This document shows, in pieces, positions 1 through 8,975 of a stretch of 64,000 nucleotides of DNA. Source of the DNA: Bacteroidales bacterium UBA1184 (GTDB taxonomy: Bacteria; Bacteroidota; Bacteroidia; Bacteroidales; ML635J-15); assembly GCA_002310235.1 (NCBI GenBank), contig DBYO01000048.1, forward strand, positions 38,096 through 102,095, given 5' to 3'. The translations under genes were made by a program, and so were the position numbers. Within the stretch, counting starts at the first letter, position 1. Each line of letters opens with the position of its first letter. Under the pieces are notes generated by a model that had not been told where the DNA came from, searched no databases, and saw only the letters and a list, made by a program, of their open reading frames with translations.

Positions 1-951
1 AGAATGCGAACTCGAATAGCAAGTCGGCATAAGTATCGAATGAACATTTTCACATCCAAGAGCATTAACTGCAAGAGCCAATACAACAGCCGAATCGATT
101 CCTCCCGACAATCCGAGAACAGCCGTCTTGAAGTTCATCTTTGCAAAATAGTCGCGCAAACCTAGTGTTATTGCACGGAAAATGCTTTCTGTTGTATCAA
201 TTTTGCGAAGCTCCTCTCCTGCCGACTTAAATGATTTTGTTTCAACATATTGCAAATCTTCTTCAAACGACTTGCATTCTGCAATTACCTTACCATCAGC
301 ATTGAAAGCGATGCTACGACCTTCGTATATCAGATTGGTATTGGCACCAACTTGGTTTACGTTCAATAAGGGCAAACCATATTTCTTAGCAACTGCTGAC
401 AAATCCGGCAAATGACTATCGTCGTGTGCATACGGAACAGCCGAAATATTAACTATAAAGTCAGGATTCAACTTAGCAATAATATCCATCGGATAATCAA
501 CAACATCGCAACCAACGGTGAGAGCAATTTTAACACCATTTAGATTTATAAGGTCGAACTTGTCGCTTGGCTCAAAATACCTATACTCGTCAATTACACC
601 AGCATCGGGCAATACGGTCTTGCACTGCGACATCACATTACCATCAACTATGAATAATGCAGCATTCAGCAGTCGTTTCCCATGTTTGGCTACATTTGTC
701 AACGGAGCACCGATAATAATCGGAATATCAGCGCATTCGGCAACAATTTTCTCAACTGCCGCATTGCAATCATCAACAAAATCGGTACGTTCAAGCAAAT
801 CGTCTGGACAATATCCGCATACCGACAATTCTGAAAAAACAACAAGGTCTGCACCATTTTTCTTTGCTTCCTTTGCTGTTAAAATGATTTTTTGCGCATT
901 GGATTCGAAATTTCCAATGTGATAATTTAATTGTGCAAGAGCTATTTTCAT
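1..951 (-). CDS. nadE: Glutamine-dependent NAD+ synthetase, N-terminal 317 codons (3' end outside window)
   Basis: The enzyme converts nicotinate adenine dinucleotide to NAD+ using ATP, with ammonia released from glutamine by a fused nitrilase-type amidase domain. The ATG is at 951-949. Residues 1 to about 250 read as the amidase domain, with a Lys in CKTVLPDAG and a Cys in VGCDVVDYP as likely catalytic residues. The synthetase domain follows and shows the PP-loop LGLSGGIDS near positions 120-150, then MPTCYSSSHS at the window edge. The frame is open to base 1, so the gene is cut by the window and not visibly broken. It is divergent from the glycan operon. Family assignment is firm. Confidence 0.93.
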   Translation of the reverse strand, partial: MKIALAQLNYHIGNFESNAQKIILTAKEAKKNGADLVVFSELSVCGYCPDDLLERTDFVDDCNAAVEKIVAECADIPIIIGAPLTNVAKHGKRLLNAALFIVDGNVMSQCKTVLPDAGVIDEYRYFEPSDKFDLINLNGVKIALTVGCDVVDYPMDIIAKLNPDFIVNISAVPYAHDDSHLPDLSAVAKKYGLPLLNVNQVGANTNLIYEGRSIAFNADGKVIAECKSFEEDLQYVETKSFKSAGEELRKIDTTESIFRAITLGLRDYFAKMNFKTAVLGLSGGIDSAVVLALAVNALGCENVHSILMPTCYSSSHS

Positions 952-971
952 TGTTTTATTTTTTTGCGGTG

Positions 972-1002
972 CGAAAATAATACAAAATCGGAGTTTTATC
1001 AA
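972..1002 (-). promoter_or_regulatory. Candidate Bacteroidota promoter for nadE
   Basis: On the minus strand a -7 element TATTTTCG (979-972) follows TTG (1002-1000) at a 20-bp spacing. This is close to the Bacteroidota consensus TTG, about 19-21 bp, TAnnTTTG, with one mismatch. It lies about 20 bp before the nadE ATG. Assigned by motif only. Confidence 0.45.
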
Positions 1003-1103
1003 TGTTTTTTTGTTAATATGGCAAAAATATAGCACATATCTAATGAACAATCAATTTTTAAAATCTTTCCCTCACAATTGTTTCTATTATTTTTATTTAT
1101 TTG

Positions 1104-1111
1104 TAATTTTG
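1104..1111 (+). promoter_or_regulatory. Candidate -7 element for the glycan operon
   Basis: TAATTTTG matches TAnnTTTG and lies 18 bp before the first ATG of the glycan operon. The nearest upstream TTG (1078-1080) is 23 bp away, slightly longer than usual. No other promoter is evident before the nine coupled genes. Confidence 0.5.
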
Positions 1112-1129
1112 CAAAAAATATAAATTAAC

Positions 1130-1963
1130 ATGTTAGAAAAAATTACGTTGAAAATAAAGATAATTATCGTAATCTCAGTCACCTGCATTGCAGCAATTGC
1201 GACTTATCTTGTTACAATAAGTAAACCCCAGCTATATGCAGTCAATTCATCTTTTTTTGTCCAAACCCTACCAATAAAGACATCGATGGATATCAACAAA
1301 CACGTCGTTGCGTCATTAAATGACAGAAATATTGTTGATTCTGTATCGACTGTATATAACATAAATAGAGGAATATACGCAAGTAGAGTTTCGGCCTCTG
1401 TCGATTCAAGAAAATGCATAACTCTAATAGTTTCATCAGAAAAGCCAGAAGAAGCTGCAGGAATGTCAGACCTGATTATAACCCTATTAAACAAGAATTT
1501 AAAAGATCTTATCGCGTCACAGTCTCAATATAATATACAGAGAATCAAGTATCAAATGGAAGATAAGATTAAGAATCTTGATTCGTTGAAAGCCGAGATT
1601 TCATTGATTGACAGTACAATTTCACAAAAAGTATCGAAATCGGGCACTAGGAAAGACATTCTTACCGAACACAAGATACTCCTAGAAGAGAACCCAGAAT
1701 ACATATTCAAAAGCAAACTTATCGAGAAACTGGCAAACGACTATGGCGCTATGATATCGGAATTGGCAGAAATTCAAAACCAAATACAAAACCAAAACTA
1801 CATCACAATAATCAGCGCTCCCGATTCAAACATGGCTTATAAAAAAACAAATAAAACAAAAAAAATATTTATAGTTACATTTATTTCGTTTATATGCTCA
1901 ATATGTGCAGTATCATTCATTGGCATGGTAAGGCAGCGCAAAAGTAACAGCGCCAGTAAATAA
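1130..1963 (+). CDS. Wzz-type chain-length determinant (polysaccharide co-polymerase)
   Basis: Predicted inner-membrane protein of 277 residues that would set the length of the polymer made by Wzy. It has the family layout: a transmembrane helix at about residues 9-30, a periplasmic part rich in coiled-coil helix (about 120-235), and a second transmembrane helix near 245-268 with a short basic tail. There is no tyrosine-kinase domain, so it resembles the O-antigen type (PCP-1) and not the Wzc capsule type. It is the first gene of the operon, and the flippase starts 9 bases after its stop. Sequence similarity to named Wzz proteins is low. The call rests on architecture and neighbours. Confidence 0.7.
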   Translation: MLEKITLKIKIIIVISVTCIAAIATYLVTISKPQLYAVNSSFFVQTLPIKTSMDINKHVVASLNDRNIVDSVSTVYNINRGIYASRVSASVDSRKCITLIVSSEKPEEAAGMSDLIITLLNKNLKDLIASQSQYNIQRIKYQMEDKIKNLDSLKAEISLIDSTISQKVSKSGTRKDILTEHKILLEENPEYIFKSKLIEKLANDYGAMISELAEIQNQIQNQNYITIISAPDSNMAYKKTNKTKKIFIVTFISFICSICAVSFIGMVRQRKSNSASK

Positions 1964-1972
1964 ATACAAACG

Positions 1973-3496
1973 ATGAGCGATAGCATCAATATAAAAAGAG
2001 TTGCTAAGAACACTGCCATTCTATATGTACGGGTGCTTATCGTAATGCTTGTCAGCATATACACATCACGTGTTGTACTTAGAATACTTGGCGTTGAGGA
2101 CTACGGCACCTACAATGTTGTCGCTGGAGCGGTGGCATTATTCGGTTTTCTGAACACAGCCATGTCTATGGCAACACAACGTTTCCTTAATTATGAATTG
2201 GGACGGAAAAACGAGGAGGGTCTGAAGGCCGTCTTTAACATGTCTCTAAAAATACACTTGTACATAAGCATAATACTTCTTGTGTTGGCGGAATCTGTCG
2301 GTTTATGGCTGATATATACGCAGTTGGAAATACCTCCTCAAAGATTTTCGGCTGCCATGTACGCATACCAACTGGCAATAGTTTCGATGCTAATAAACAT
2401 AATAACCGTTCCATACACATCGGCAATTTTGGCACATGAAAAGATGAACATATATGCATATATATGTATCATCGAAGCCTTATTGAAACTGGGATTAGTA
2501 TTTTTGTTGCCGATGTTGAGCTTCGACAAGCTCATAATATACTCCATATTAATGTCATCCGTACAAATTTTAGTTTTCCTGTCCTATTACATTTATACTA
2601 AGCTCAATTTGAAAGAATGCAACTTTTCGTTTTCAATGTGGGACAAGAACCTATTCAAGCAAATGTCGGGATTCATCGGATGGAACATATGCGGACAAAT
2701 TGCCCAGATGCTCAGCGTACATGGGGTTAATATGCTCATGAATGTCTTTTATGGTGTAGTTGTAAATGCAGCCATGTCTATAACAAATCAGGTAAATGGA
2801 GCTATTGTTATGTTTGTCAACAACTTCCAAACCTCGTTCCGCCCGCAGATAATGAAAAGTTATGCCGCAGAAGAATATAATGAAGTCAATAGGTTTGCTT
2901 ACATTTTTTCAAAATACTCATTCTTCTTGCTATATATTTTATCGGTGCCAATTTTGTTTAATATCGACATAATACTAGACATTTGGCTGGAAACGCCGCC
3001 GGAACACACGGCAGCTTTCTGCAAACTTGTATTCTGGTATTCGTACCTTGAAGCATTGGGAATGCCACTTGTGATGGCAATCATGGCATCGGGGAAAAAC
3101 AAATACTACCAGATATTTTTCAGCATTACACTATCGTTGAACATTATAATATCCTACATATTCCTAAAACTTGGATATCCTCCAGAGATAGTGTTTATAA
3201 TCAAAGTATTCGTCTCTCTATTTATAATAGCCGTAAGAATTTATTTTGCAAAAAAACAGTCATTCATATCGCCCAAAGACTTCATCACAAAATCGCTTGT
3301 CCCTTCGTGTATTGTACTAATAACAACGTTGCCAATATATTATTTGCTAAGAATTCCATATGGGACAAGCATTGCCACAAACATATTATTGACTATTGCT
3401 CTTGAAACCATAATATTACTTGTAATATATTTTATCGGAATCAACAAACAAGAACGAATCTTTTTGCTTGGACTAATAAAACGGAAAGTAAAATAA
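1973..3496 (+). CDS. Wzx-type oligosaccharide flippase (MATE/MVF-like)
   Basis: Polytopic membrane protein of 507 residues with about 12-14 hydrophobic helices. It would flip undecaprenyl-linked repeat units across the inner membrane. The N-terminal SRVVLRILGVEDYGTYNVVA is typical of polysaccharide-biosynthesis exporters, and the loop MATQRFLNYELGR is characteristic of the Bacteroidales versions. Its stop TAA overlaps the next start by one base (TAATG), indicating translational coupling. Substrate specificity cannot be read from the sequence. Confidence 0.88.
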   Translation: MSDSINIKRVAKNTAILYVRVLIVMLVSIYTSRVVLRILGVEDYGTYNVVAGAVALFGFLNTAMSMATQRFLNYELGRKNEEGLKAVFNMSLKIHLYISIILLVLAESVGLWLIYTQLEIPPQRFSAAMYAYQLAIVSMLINIITVPYTSAILAHEKMNIYAYICIIEALLKLGLVFLLPMLSFDKLIIYSILMSSVQILVFLSYYIYTKLNLKECNFSFSMWDKNLFKQMSGFIGWNICGQIAQMLSVHGVNMLMNVFYGVVVNAAMSITNQVNGAIVMFVNNFQTSFRPQIMKSYAAEEYNEVNRFAYIFSKYSFFLLYILSVPILFNIDIILDIWLETPPEHTAAFCKLVFWYSYLEALGMPLVMAIMASGKNKYYQIFFSITLSLNIIISYIFLKLGYPPEIVFIIKVFVSLFIIAVRIYFAKKQSFISPKDFITKSLVPSCIVLITTLPIYYLLRIPYGTSIATNILLTIALETIILLVIYFIGINKQERIFLLGLIKRKVK

Positions 3497-4416
3497 TGCA
3501 TACGATTGAAAAGATAAAGAACGATTTGATTAATCTTGGTATAAAATCTGGAGATACATTGTTCCTTCGGATTTCGTATCGGGCTGTTGGCAAGATAGAA
3601 GGTGGCCCCAAATCGTTTATCGATGCACTGCTTGATGTCGTAGGTACAGACGGCACAATAATACTGACAGCTTTCCCAAAGAAATACATAAGGCAATTTA
3701 GGTTCTTACACAGACGACAAATACTGACTGACAAAACACAACTGAAAACTCTTACCGGAGTAATGTCGGAATTTGCAATAACACACCCAGAAGCCAAAAT
3801 ATCACGCAAATTGGAATTCCCTTTCGTTGCAATAGGGAAAAATGCAGATTACCTGACATCTAATCATACTCACGACAAGAATGCCTACTGGATAATAGAA
3901 GAAGCAATAATAAAATTCAACTGCAAATGCCTGCGAATTGGTGGCGAACCTCTATTCGGAACTACGCATTTGTCGCTTGAAAAGTGCCTAAGAGACAAAG
4001 GCGAAAACCAAACCAACATAAGATATGGAATCTATGTTATGGAAAACGGACGAACAAAATGGTACGACACGCCCAATGTGCTATTTTGCAAAAACGCTTT
4101 TAATAGAAACAACAGTCGCATTCATCCAATAGCAACTATATCGGAAGGCACGGTCGGAAACGGATATGCAATAATTACTGATATGCGCAAGGCATACAAC
4201 GAAGAGGTAAAAATATTTTCAGAAGACATTCGTAACGCTACATGTGACGACCCCAATTGCATAACATGCAGAACATCGTATTCATTTTCTGACACAACGA
4301 ACTTTAGATTCATGCTTAGACAGACGGCAAGGATATTCTCCTCTGAATACAAACAAACAATAAAAGCTATAATACAGACAATTGAACGAATATTTTTCGG
4401 AATAAAAGTTATATAA
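3496..4416 (+). CDS. AAC(3)-family N-acetyltransferase, probably acting on a glycan amino sugar
   Basis: Protein of 306 residues with the AAC(3) fold. SGDTLFLRISYRAVGKIEGG matches the N-terminal strand and loop. A middle block SRKLEFPFVAIGKNADYL corresponds to the family's S-x-H-P-x-x-S-x-x-A-x-G region, and a LRIGGEPLFGTTHLSLEKCL block follows. Family members transfer acetyl from acetyl-CoA to an amino group. Inside a Wzx/Wzy locus, acetylation of a sugar amine is more likely than drug resistance. A Cys-rich stretch near residues 252-261 (CDDPNCITC) may bind metal. The start overlaps the wzx stop, and the stop is one base before the next ATG. Confidence 0.75.
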   Translation: MHTIEKIKNDLINLGIKSGDTLFLRISYRAVGKIEGGPKSFIDALLDVVGTDGTIILTAFPKKYIRQFRFLHRRQILTDKTQLKTLTGVMSEFAITHPEAKISRKLEFPFVAIGKNADYLTSNHTHDKNAYWIIEEAIIKFNCKCLRIGGEPLFGTTHLSLEKCLRDKGENQTNIRYGIYVMENGRTKWYDTPNVLFCKNAFNRNNSRIHPIATISEGTVGNGYAIITDMRKAYNEEVKIFSEDIRNATCDDPNCITCRTSYSFSDTTNFRFMLRQTARIFSSEYKQTIKAIIQTIERIFFGIKVI

Positions 4417-4417
4417 C

Positions 4418-5563
4418 ATGGCACGCATACTGATAGCGGGAGATTTTGTCCCATACTATAGAATAAAACAGCAAATAGAAGACGGCAAGTTTTCTGAAGT
4501 ATTTGGCTCTACGCAATCATATACAGGCAAAGCAGACTATTCGATAGTTAACTTTGAATCGCCAGTAGTTAACCGCAACGCATTCCCTATCTCAAAGACT
4601 GGACCTAACTTAAAATGTACAGCTAAAGCGATAGAAGCTATTAAATATGCAGGTTTCAACTGTATCACCCTAGCCAACAACCACATTCGCGACTATGGAG
4701 ATGTTGGAGTTGAAAGTACAATTGAAATTTGCAAAAAGAATGGAATTGAATATGTAGGAGGCGGACTAAATAAAAAAGATGCAGAAAAAATACTATTCAA
4801 GAATATTGAGGGAAAAAAGTTTGCAATAATTAACGTATGCGAAAATGAATGGTCAGTAGCTACGGAAAGCTATGCAGGCGCCGCCGCGATAAATCCCATC
4901 AGCAACTACCACACAATAAAGGAAGCGAAATGCAATGCAGACTATGTTTTAGTTATAACTCACGGAGGAATAGAACTTTACGACCTCCCTACCCCAAGAA
5001 TGCAAGAATTGTATAGATTTTATGTTGAAGCAGGCGCCGATGCAGTAGTCAATCATCACCAACATTGCTATTCAGGGTACGAAATATATATGGGAAAACC
5101 CATTTTCTATGGATTAGGAAATTTCTGTTTTGATGTAGCCCCCCAGTACAACAGCCCGTTATGGCAAAATGGATATATGGTGAATTTAAATTTCGTCGGC
5201 GACGAAATTACCTTTGAACTATCCCCATACGTACAAGGCAAAGACGACAATCCTACGATACAATTTCTAAACGGCATTGACAGTATAAGAGAAAACATCG
5301 ACAGGCTAAATGCAATTATTGGGACCCCCAGAGCCTTGGCTGATGAATTCGACAAGTTTGCAAACAAGCAGACACAAAGCTATATTGATGTGCTTGAACC
5401 TTTTGAAAACAGATACATAAGAAAGTTAATACACATGAAGTTATTCCCAAGACTTGTCACCGCATCGAACAAAAAACTGCTACTGAATCTTATCAGATGC
5501 GAGTCGCACAGGGAAATACTAATGTCAATATTGGAAAAAGACTATGACAGAAATTACAAATAG
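4418..5563 (+). CDS. CapA/PgsA-like metallophosphatase-fold protein
   Basis: Protein of 381 residues of the CapA family, known from poly-gamma-glutamate capsule synthesis. Metal-site motifs are present: AGD at residues 7-9, NFESPV, LANNHIRDYGD, ITHGGIELY, and NHHQHCYSGYE followed by FYGLGNFCFD. No N-terminal anchor or signal peptide is seen, unlike PgsA of Bacillus, so it may act in the cytoplasm. It ends inside the start of the opine dehydrogenase gene (20-base overlap) and an ATP-grasp ligase follows. It may help attach or process an amino-acid substituent. That role is inferred from neighbours only. Confidence 0.82.
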   Translation: MARILIAGDFVPYYRIKQQIEDGKFSEVFGSTQSYTGKADYSIVNFESPVVNRNAFPISKTGPNLKCTAKAIEAIKYAGFNCITLANNHIRDYGDVGVESTIEICKKNGIEYVGGGLNKKDAEKILFKNIEGKKFAIINVCENEWSVATESYAGAAAINPISNYHTIKEAKCNADYVLVITHGGIELYDLPTPRMQELYRFYVEAGADAVVNHHQHCYSGYEIYMGKPIFYGLGNFCFDVAPQYNSPLWQNGYMVNLNFVGDEITFELSPYVQGKDDNPTIQFLNGIDSIRENIDRLNAIIGTPRALADEFDKFANKQTQSYIDVLEPFENRYIRKLIHMKLFPRLVTASNKKLLLNLIRCESHREILMSILEKDYDRNYK

Positions 5564-6806
5564 CGAGAACATCACCACAGGAAGACAAACTATTCACGAA
5601 AAGAAAAAGAAGTTTGTCGTATGCGGAGGCGGAAGCAGTGCACATACACTAATTCCGTTACTTCAAGATTCTATATTTGATGTTTCAATATATACATCAA
5701 AACCAGATAAGTGGCAACGTGAGATTACTGTCGAACAACACGACACTAATGGAAATATTGTCCGCACAATTACAGGTGGTTTAAAGACTGCTACCGACAA
5801 TCCTCAGGAAGTTATACCTACTGCCGACTACATTGTCTTATGTATGCCAGTTCACCAATACAGGGTTTGCCTTAACAATATTGCGCAGTATATTGACAAA
5901 GAGAAAACTGTTTTTGTCGGTACAATATATGGCCAAGGCGGTTTCAATTGGATGATAGACGAAATAAAGCATAAATATAAGATAAACAATATAGTAAGTT
6001 TTGCATTCGGACTATTGCCATGGATATGTAGGATTATTGAATACGGACATATTGGAATTACATACGGACCCAAAAAGTTAAACTACGCAGCATGCAATCC
6101 AAAATCCTATTTCAAACAGCTTAACGAAGAACTATTCGATCCAATAACATACAGATGGTTTGGTGTAGGACATACCATGCAAAGCGACAACTTCCTTTCT
6201 CTGACCTTATCTGTTGACAACCAAATAATTCATACTTCAAGATGCTATGGACTATATAAGGTTTACGGACAAACATGGGACAAGAAAGAAGATGTGCCTA
6301 TGTTTTACAAAGATTACGACCAGACATCTGCCGATTTACTTATGAATCTTGACATTGACTATTCTAAGATAAGAAAACGTATAATTGAAAAATATCCATA
6401 TAAAAATTTTGAATATATGCTTGATTATCTGGCTCTTGAACGTTTCTCATACCAGACACATAATACGGATATTATAGAATCATTTGTTAACTCACAAACG
6501 CTCACATCTATAGCCACACCTGTCGTTCAAAATAATTGCGGAAAGTGGGAAATAGACAGAAACCACAGATTTTTCCTGGATGATATATATTACGGCGTAT
6601 GCATTGCAAAATGGATCGCTGAAAAAATGGAAATTGAAGTCCCAACAATTGACAATATTTTACATTGGGCACAACAAATTAGAAATGAAAAGATAATAGA
6701 TAACGAAAACAAGCTGATGCTGGATAGTCCAGACATATATAGTGTTTATAAATCAGGAATTCCGTACTATTACGGATACAACAAATATGAAGATATAATT
6801 GATTGA
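5544..6806 (+). CDS. Octopine/nopaline-type opine dehydrogenase
   Basis: Protein of 420 residues with a Rossmann NAD(P) site at the N-terminus (FVVCGGGSSAHTLIPLL, residues 24-40). The helical octopine-dehydrogenase domain carries SVDNQIIHTSRCYGLY with the presumed catalytic His230. Family enzymes reductively join the amine of an amino acid to a 2-oxo acid, giving N-(carboxyalkyl) amino acids. The first ATG overlaps capA by 20 bases. The first 20 residues precede the fold, so a later start is possible. The next gene starts two bases after its stop. Opine-like residues such as N-(1-carboxyethyl)lysine are known in Providencia and Proteus O-polysaccharides, which suggests what this gene may supply. 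Confidence 0.82.
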   Translation: MTEITNSENITTGRQTIHEKKKKFVVCGGGSSAHTLIPLLQDSIFDVSIYTSKPDKWQREITVEQHDTNGNIVRTITGGLKTATDNPQEVIPTADYIVLCMPVHQYRVCLNNIAQYIDKEKTVFVGTIYGQGGFNWMIDEIKHKYKINNIVSFAFGLLPWICRIIEYGHIGITYGPKKLNYAACNPKSYFKQLNEELFDPITYRWFGVGHTMQSDNFLSLTLSVDNQIIHTSRCYGLYKVYGQTWDKKEDVPMFYKDYDQTSADLLMNLDIDYSKIRKRIIEKYPYKNFEYMLDYLALERFSYQTHNTDIIESFVNSQTLTSIATPVVQNNCGKWEIDRNHRFFLDDIYYGVCIAKWIAEKMEIEVPTIDNILHWAQQIRNEKIIDNENKLMLDSPDIYSVYKSGIPYYYGYNKYEDIID

Positions 6807-6807
6807 T

Positions 6808-7806
6808 ATGAAATTAGGAATTTTTACATCGTTCAACGGAAACCATAAGAAATTCGTAGAATCATGCAAAGAGATTGGCATAGACTACGAAATAATTGAC
6901 ATACTATCGGCAGACTGGGTGGATCTTGTAAAAAAGTCTGACTGTGATGGTTTTCTATGTTCATCAACTTGCGACTCGCAAGAAAAAAAGACTATTCTCG
7001 ACGAGCGATACTACTTTGTGTCAAAAGTTCTTAACAAGGCCATCTACCCCGATTTTCTCGGACTTTACATTCATGAAAGCAAGCGCAACATGGCAGCATG
7101 GCTCGATGCGTACGGTTACCCGCACACACCGACCAAGGTTTTTACAAACAAAAACGAAGCCATGCAGTACCTGTCGCAATGTAAATATCCGATAGTAGCA
7201 AAGGCAAATCTAGGTTCTGCAGCATCAAAAGTATTGATTATCAAATCATATATGGCTGCAAAACGCTATGTTAAGAACATTTTTCCAACCAAGAGACTAC
7301 CCATACTAAACCGAGGCAAAATATATTGGCAAAAAGTGCGTAATCTCCCAGTCCCCGACCTGGCATCGCCACAAAAGGACTATGTACTTTTCCAGGAATA
7401 TAAGGATGTAGCCCATGAATGGAGAATTATAAAAATTGGAGATTCGTATTTCGGACATCAAAAATTGCTGAAAGGTCAGTTTGCAAGCGGCTCCGGATTA
7501 GTAGGTTGGGTTGACCCACCTAGAGAGCTGTTAAAGATGGTTCACGATATCTGCGACGACGGAGGCTTCTACTGCATGGACGTTGACATATTTGAAACAA
7601 AAAATGGAGAATATTTCATCAACGAATTGCAGGCTTCTTTCGGTTCATATCTTGATTATCAGATGTGTATAGATGGCAAGCACGGACGCTACAGATATGT
7701 GGACGGTGATTTTATTTTCGAGGAAGGAGATTTCAACGTACATGGTAGTGCAAAACTGAAAGTTGAACATTTTGTAGAAATACTAAAATTAAAAAATAAC
7801 AACTAA
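6808..7806 (+). CDS. ATP-grasp ligase, probable amino-acid or opine coupling enzyme
   Basis: Protein of 332 residues. The ATG at 6808 was chosen over a TTG nine bases upstream that lies inside the previous gene. ATP-grasp elements in order are YPIVAKANLGSAASKV (glycine-rich loop), YVLFQEYKDVAHEWRIIKIG, and the metal-binding segment MDVDIFETKNGEYFINELQA. ATP-grasp enzymes activate a carboxylate as acyl phosphate and join it to an amine. Beside CapA and an opine dehydrogenase, amide bonding of the opine to an amino sugar is a reasonable guess. The stop overlaps the wzy start (TAATG). The exact subfamily is not recognised. Confidence 0.75.
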   Translation: MKLGIFTSFNGNHKKFVESCKEIGIDYEIIDILSADWVDLVKKSDCDGFLCSSTCDSQEKKTILDERYYFVSKVLNKAIYPDFLGLYIHESKRNMAAWLDAYGYPHTPTKVFTNKNEAMQYLSQCKYPIVAKANLGSAASKVLIIKSYMAAKRYVKNIFPTKRLPILNRGKIYWQKVRNLPVPDLASPQKDYVLFQEYKDVAHEWRIIKIGDSYFGHQKLLKGQFASGSGLVGWVDPPRELLKMVHDICDDGGFYCMDVDIFETKNGEYFINELQASFGSYLDYQMCIDGKHGRYRYVDGDFIFEEGDFNVHGSAKLKVEHFVEILKLKNNN

Positions 7807-8975
7807 TGCTTCTACAAAAAGACAAAATAGCACTAAGTGTAAAATATGTATCAGTAGCCTGCTTAATGCTCTATATGCTACAAGGAGTACTGTACCCTAC
7901 CTCTTTGTTTTTAGCTAAAATTTTTCTTGCTGTATATTTTGCCATTGGTGTTTTTTGTATGACCGAAATTTTATTTTCTGGAACAAAACAAGCTTTGATT
8001 TACACCTCATTGGCATTTGTATTAGCCAATATTGCATACTTTGGATTTTCTGATGGTATTGAAATTTCTACATTCTATAATATTGATCCACAAAGTCCAA
8101 TCAAGCAGACTATTTTTATATTCCTTACTCTGCTCATATTTTTCTATATTTCAAAAAATGAGCTAATTGACGGAAAATTACTAATCACTATATATGTTTT
8201 CTGGTTTAGCATTGGTGTCATAAACTTTTATTCATTGTCACCATTCTGTCCTGTACTAGATAAGGAAGTTAACAGTTCCGGCTACTTTTTTGTAAACATT
8301 TTGCCATTGCTTTTGTTTTTCAAAAAGAAACACATTGCTATTATTATGTTTATAATCAGCAGCATAATAGTTATCTCATCGCTGAAACGAGGAGCCATAC
8401 TGATACTTGTCGCTTTCATGGCATATATGATTTTCATTTGGACAAGAGACTCTAAGTATTCGACCATACAGAAATTTTCAATTTTTATGTTATGTGCAAT
8501 TGTTTGCGTATCACTTGCAATACCAGTTTATTATAGTAGCGCAGCAATGCAAGAACGAGTATCAATGACATTAAGCGGCTATTCAAGCGGTCGTGACCTT
8601 ATTTACCAGCAATTGTGGGATAATTGGACAAACGGAGAATCATTGACAAACAGTTTGTTCGGATACGGCTATGCATACACACCAATAGTTACATGCGGAC
8701 GATACGCCCACAACGACTGGCTTGAACTACTCACAAATATGGGATTATTTGGTGTTGGTCTGTACTTGATCTTTATTATTCAGATTGTTGTTTTGGCAAT
8801 CGGTAACAAATCCGACAGCATCGAACGAAGGCTAATAGTTTCCGTTCTGATAATCATGGTTGTGAAATCGGTATTTTCGATGTGCTACGACGACAAAGGC
8901 ACAATACCTCTGATGATAATACTCGGCTATGTCGCAGGCAAAAAAGAACTTCAACAAACGACTGACAGCCTATGA
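7806..8975 (+). CDS. O-antigen polymerase/ligase-like membrane protein (Wzy candidate)
   Basis: Protein of 389 residues with about 10-12 transmembrane helices. A larger loop has the Wzy_C/O-antigen-ligase signature: SGYSSGRDLIYQQLWDNW, then GYGYAYTPIVTCGRYAHNDW with the conserved H-N-D-W. Such proteins polymerise flipped repeat units, or ligate glycan to a lipid carrier. With Wzz and Wzx in the same operon the polymerase role is favoured. An ATGA overlap couples it to the next gene. The base composition is more AT-rich than its neighbours, as is usual for wzy. Confidence 0.8.
   Translation: MLLQKDKIALSVKYVSVACLMLYMLQGVLYPTSLFLAKIFLAVYFAIGVFCMTEILFSGTKQALIYTSLAFVLANIAYFGFSDGIEISTFYNIDPQSPIKQTIFIFLTLLIFFYISKNELIDGKLLITIYVFWFSIGVINFYSLSPFCPVLDKEVNSSGYFFVNILPLLLFFKKKHIAIIMFIISSIIVISSLKRGAILILVAFMAYMIFIWTRDSKYSTIQKFSIFMLCAIVCVSLAIPVYYSSAAMQERVSMTLSGYSSGRDLIYQQLWDNWTNGESLTNSLFGYGYAYTPIVTCGRYAHNDWLELLTNMGLFGVGLYLIFIIQIVVLAIGNKSDSIERRLIVSVLIIMVVKSVFSMCYDDKGTIPLMIILGYVAGKKELQQTTDSL

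Noticed and set aside
3496..4416. Antibiotic resistance gene (aminoglycoside 3-N-acetyltransferase)
   Set aside because: Similarity is at family level only and the gene is translationally coupled within a glycan operon.
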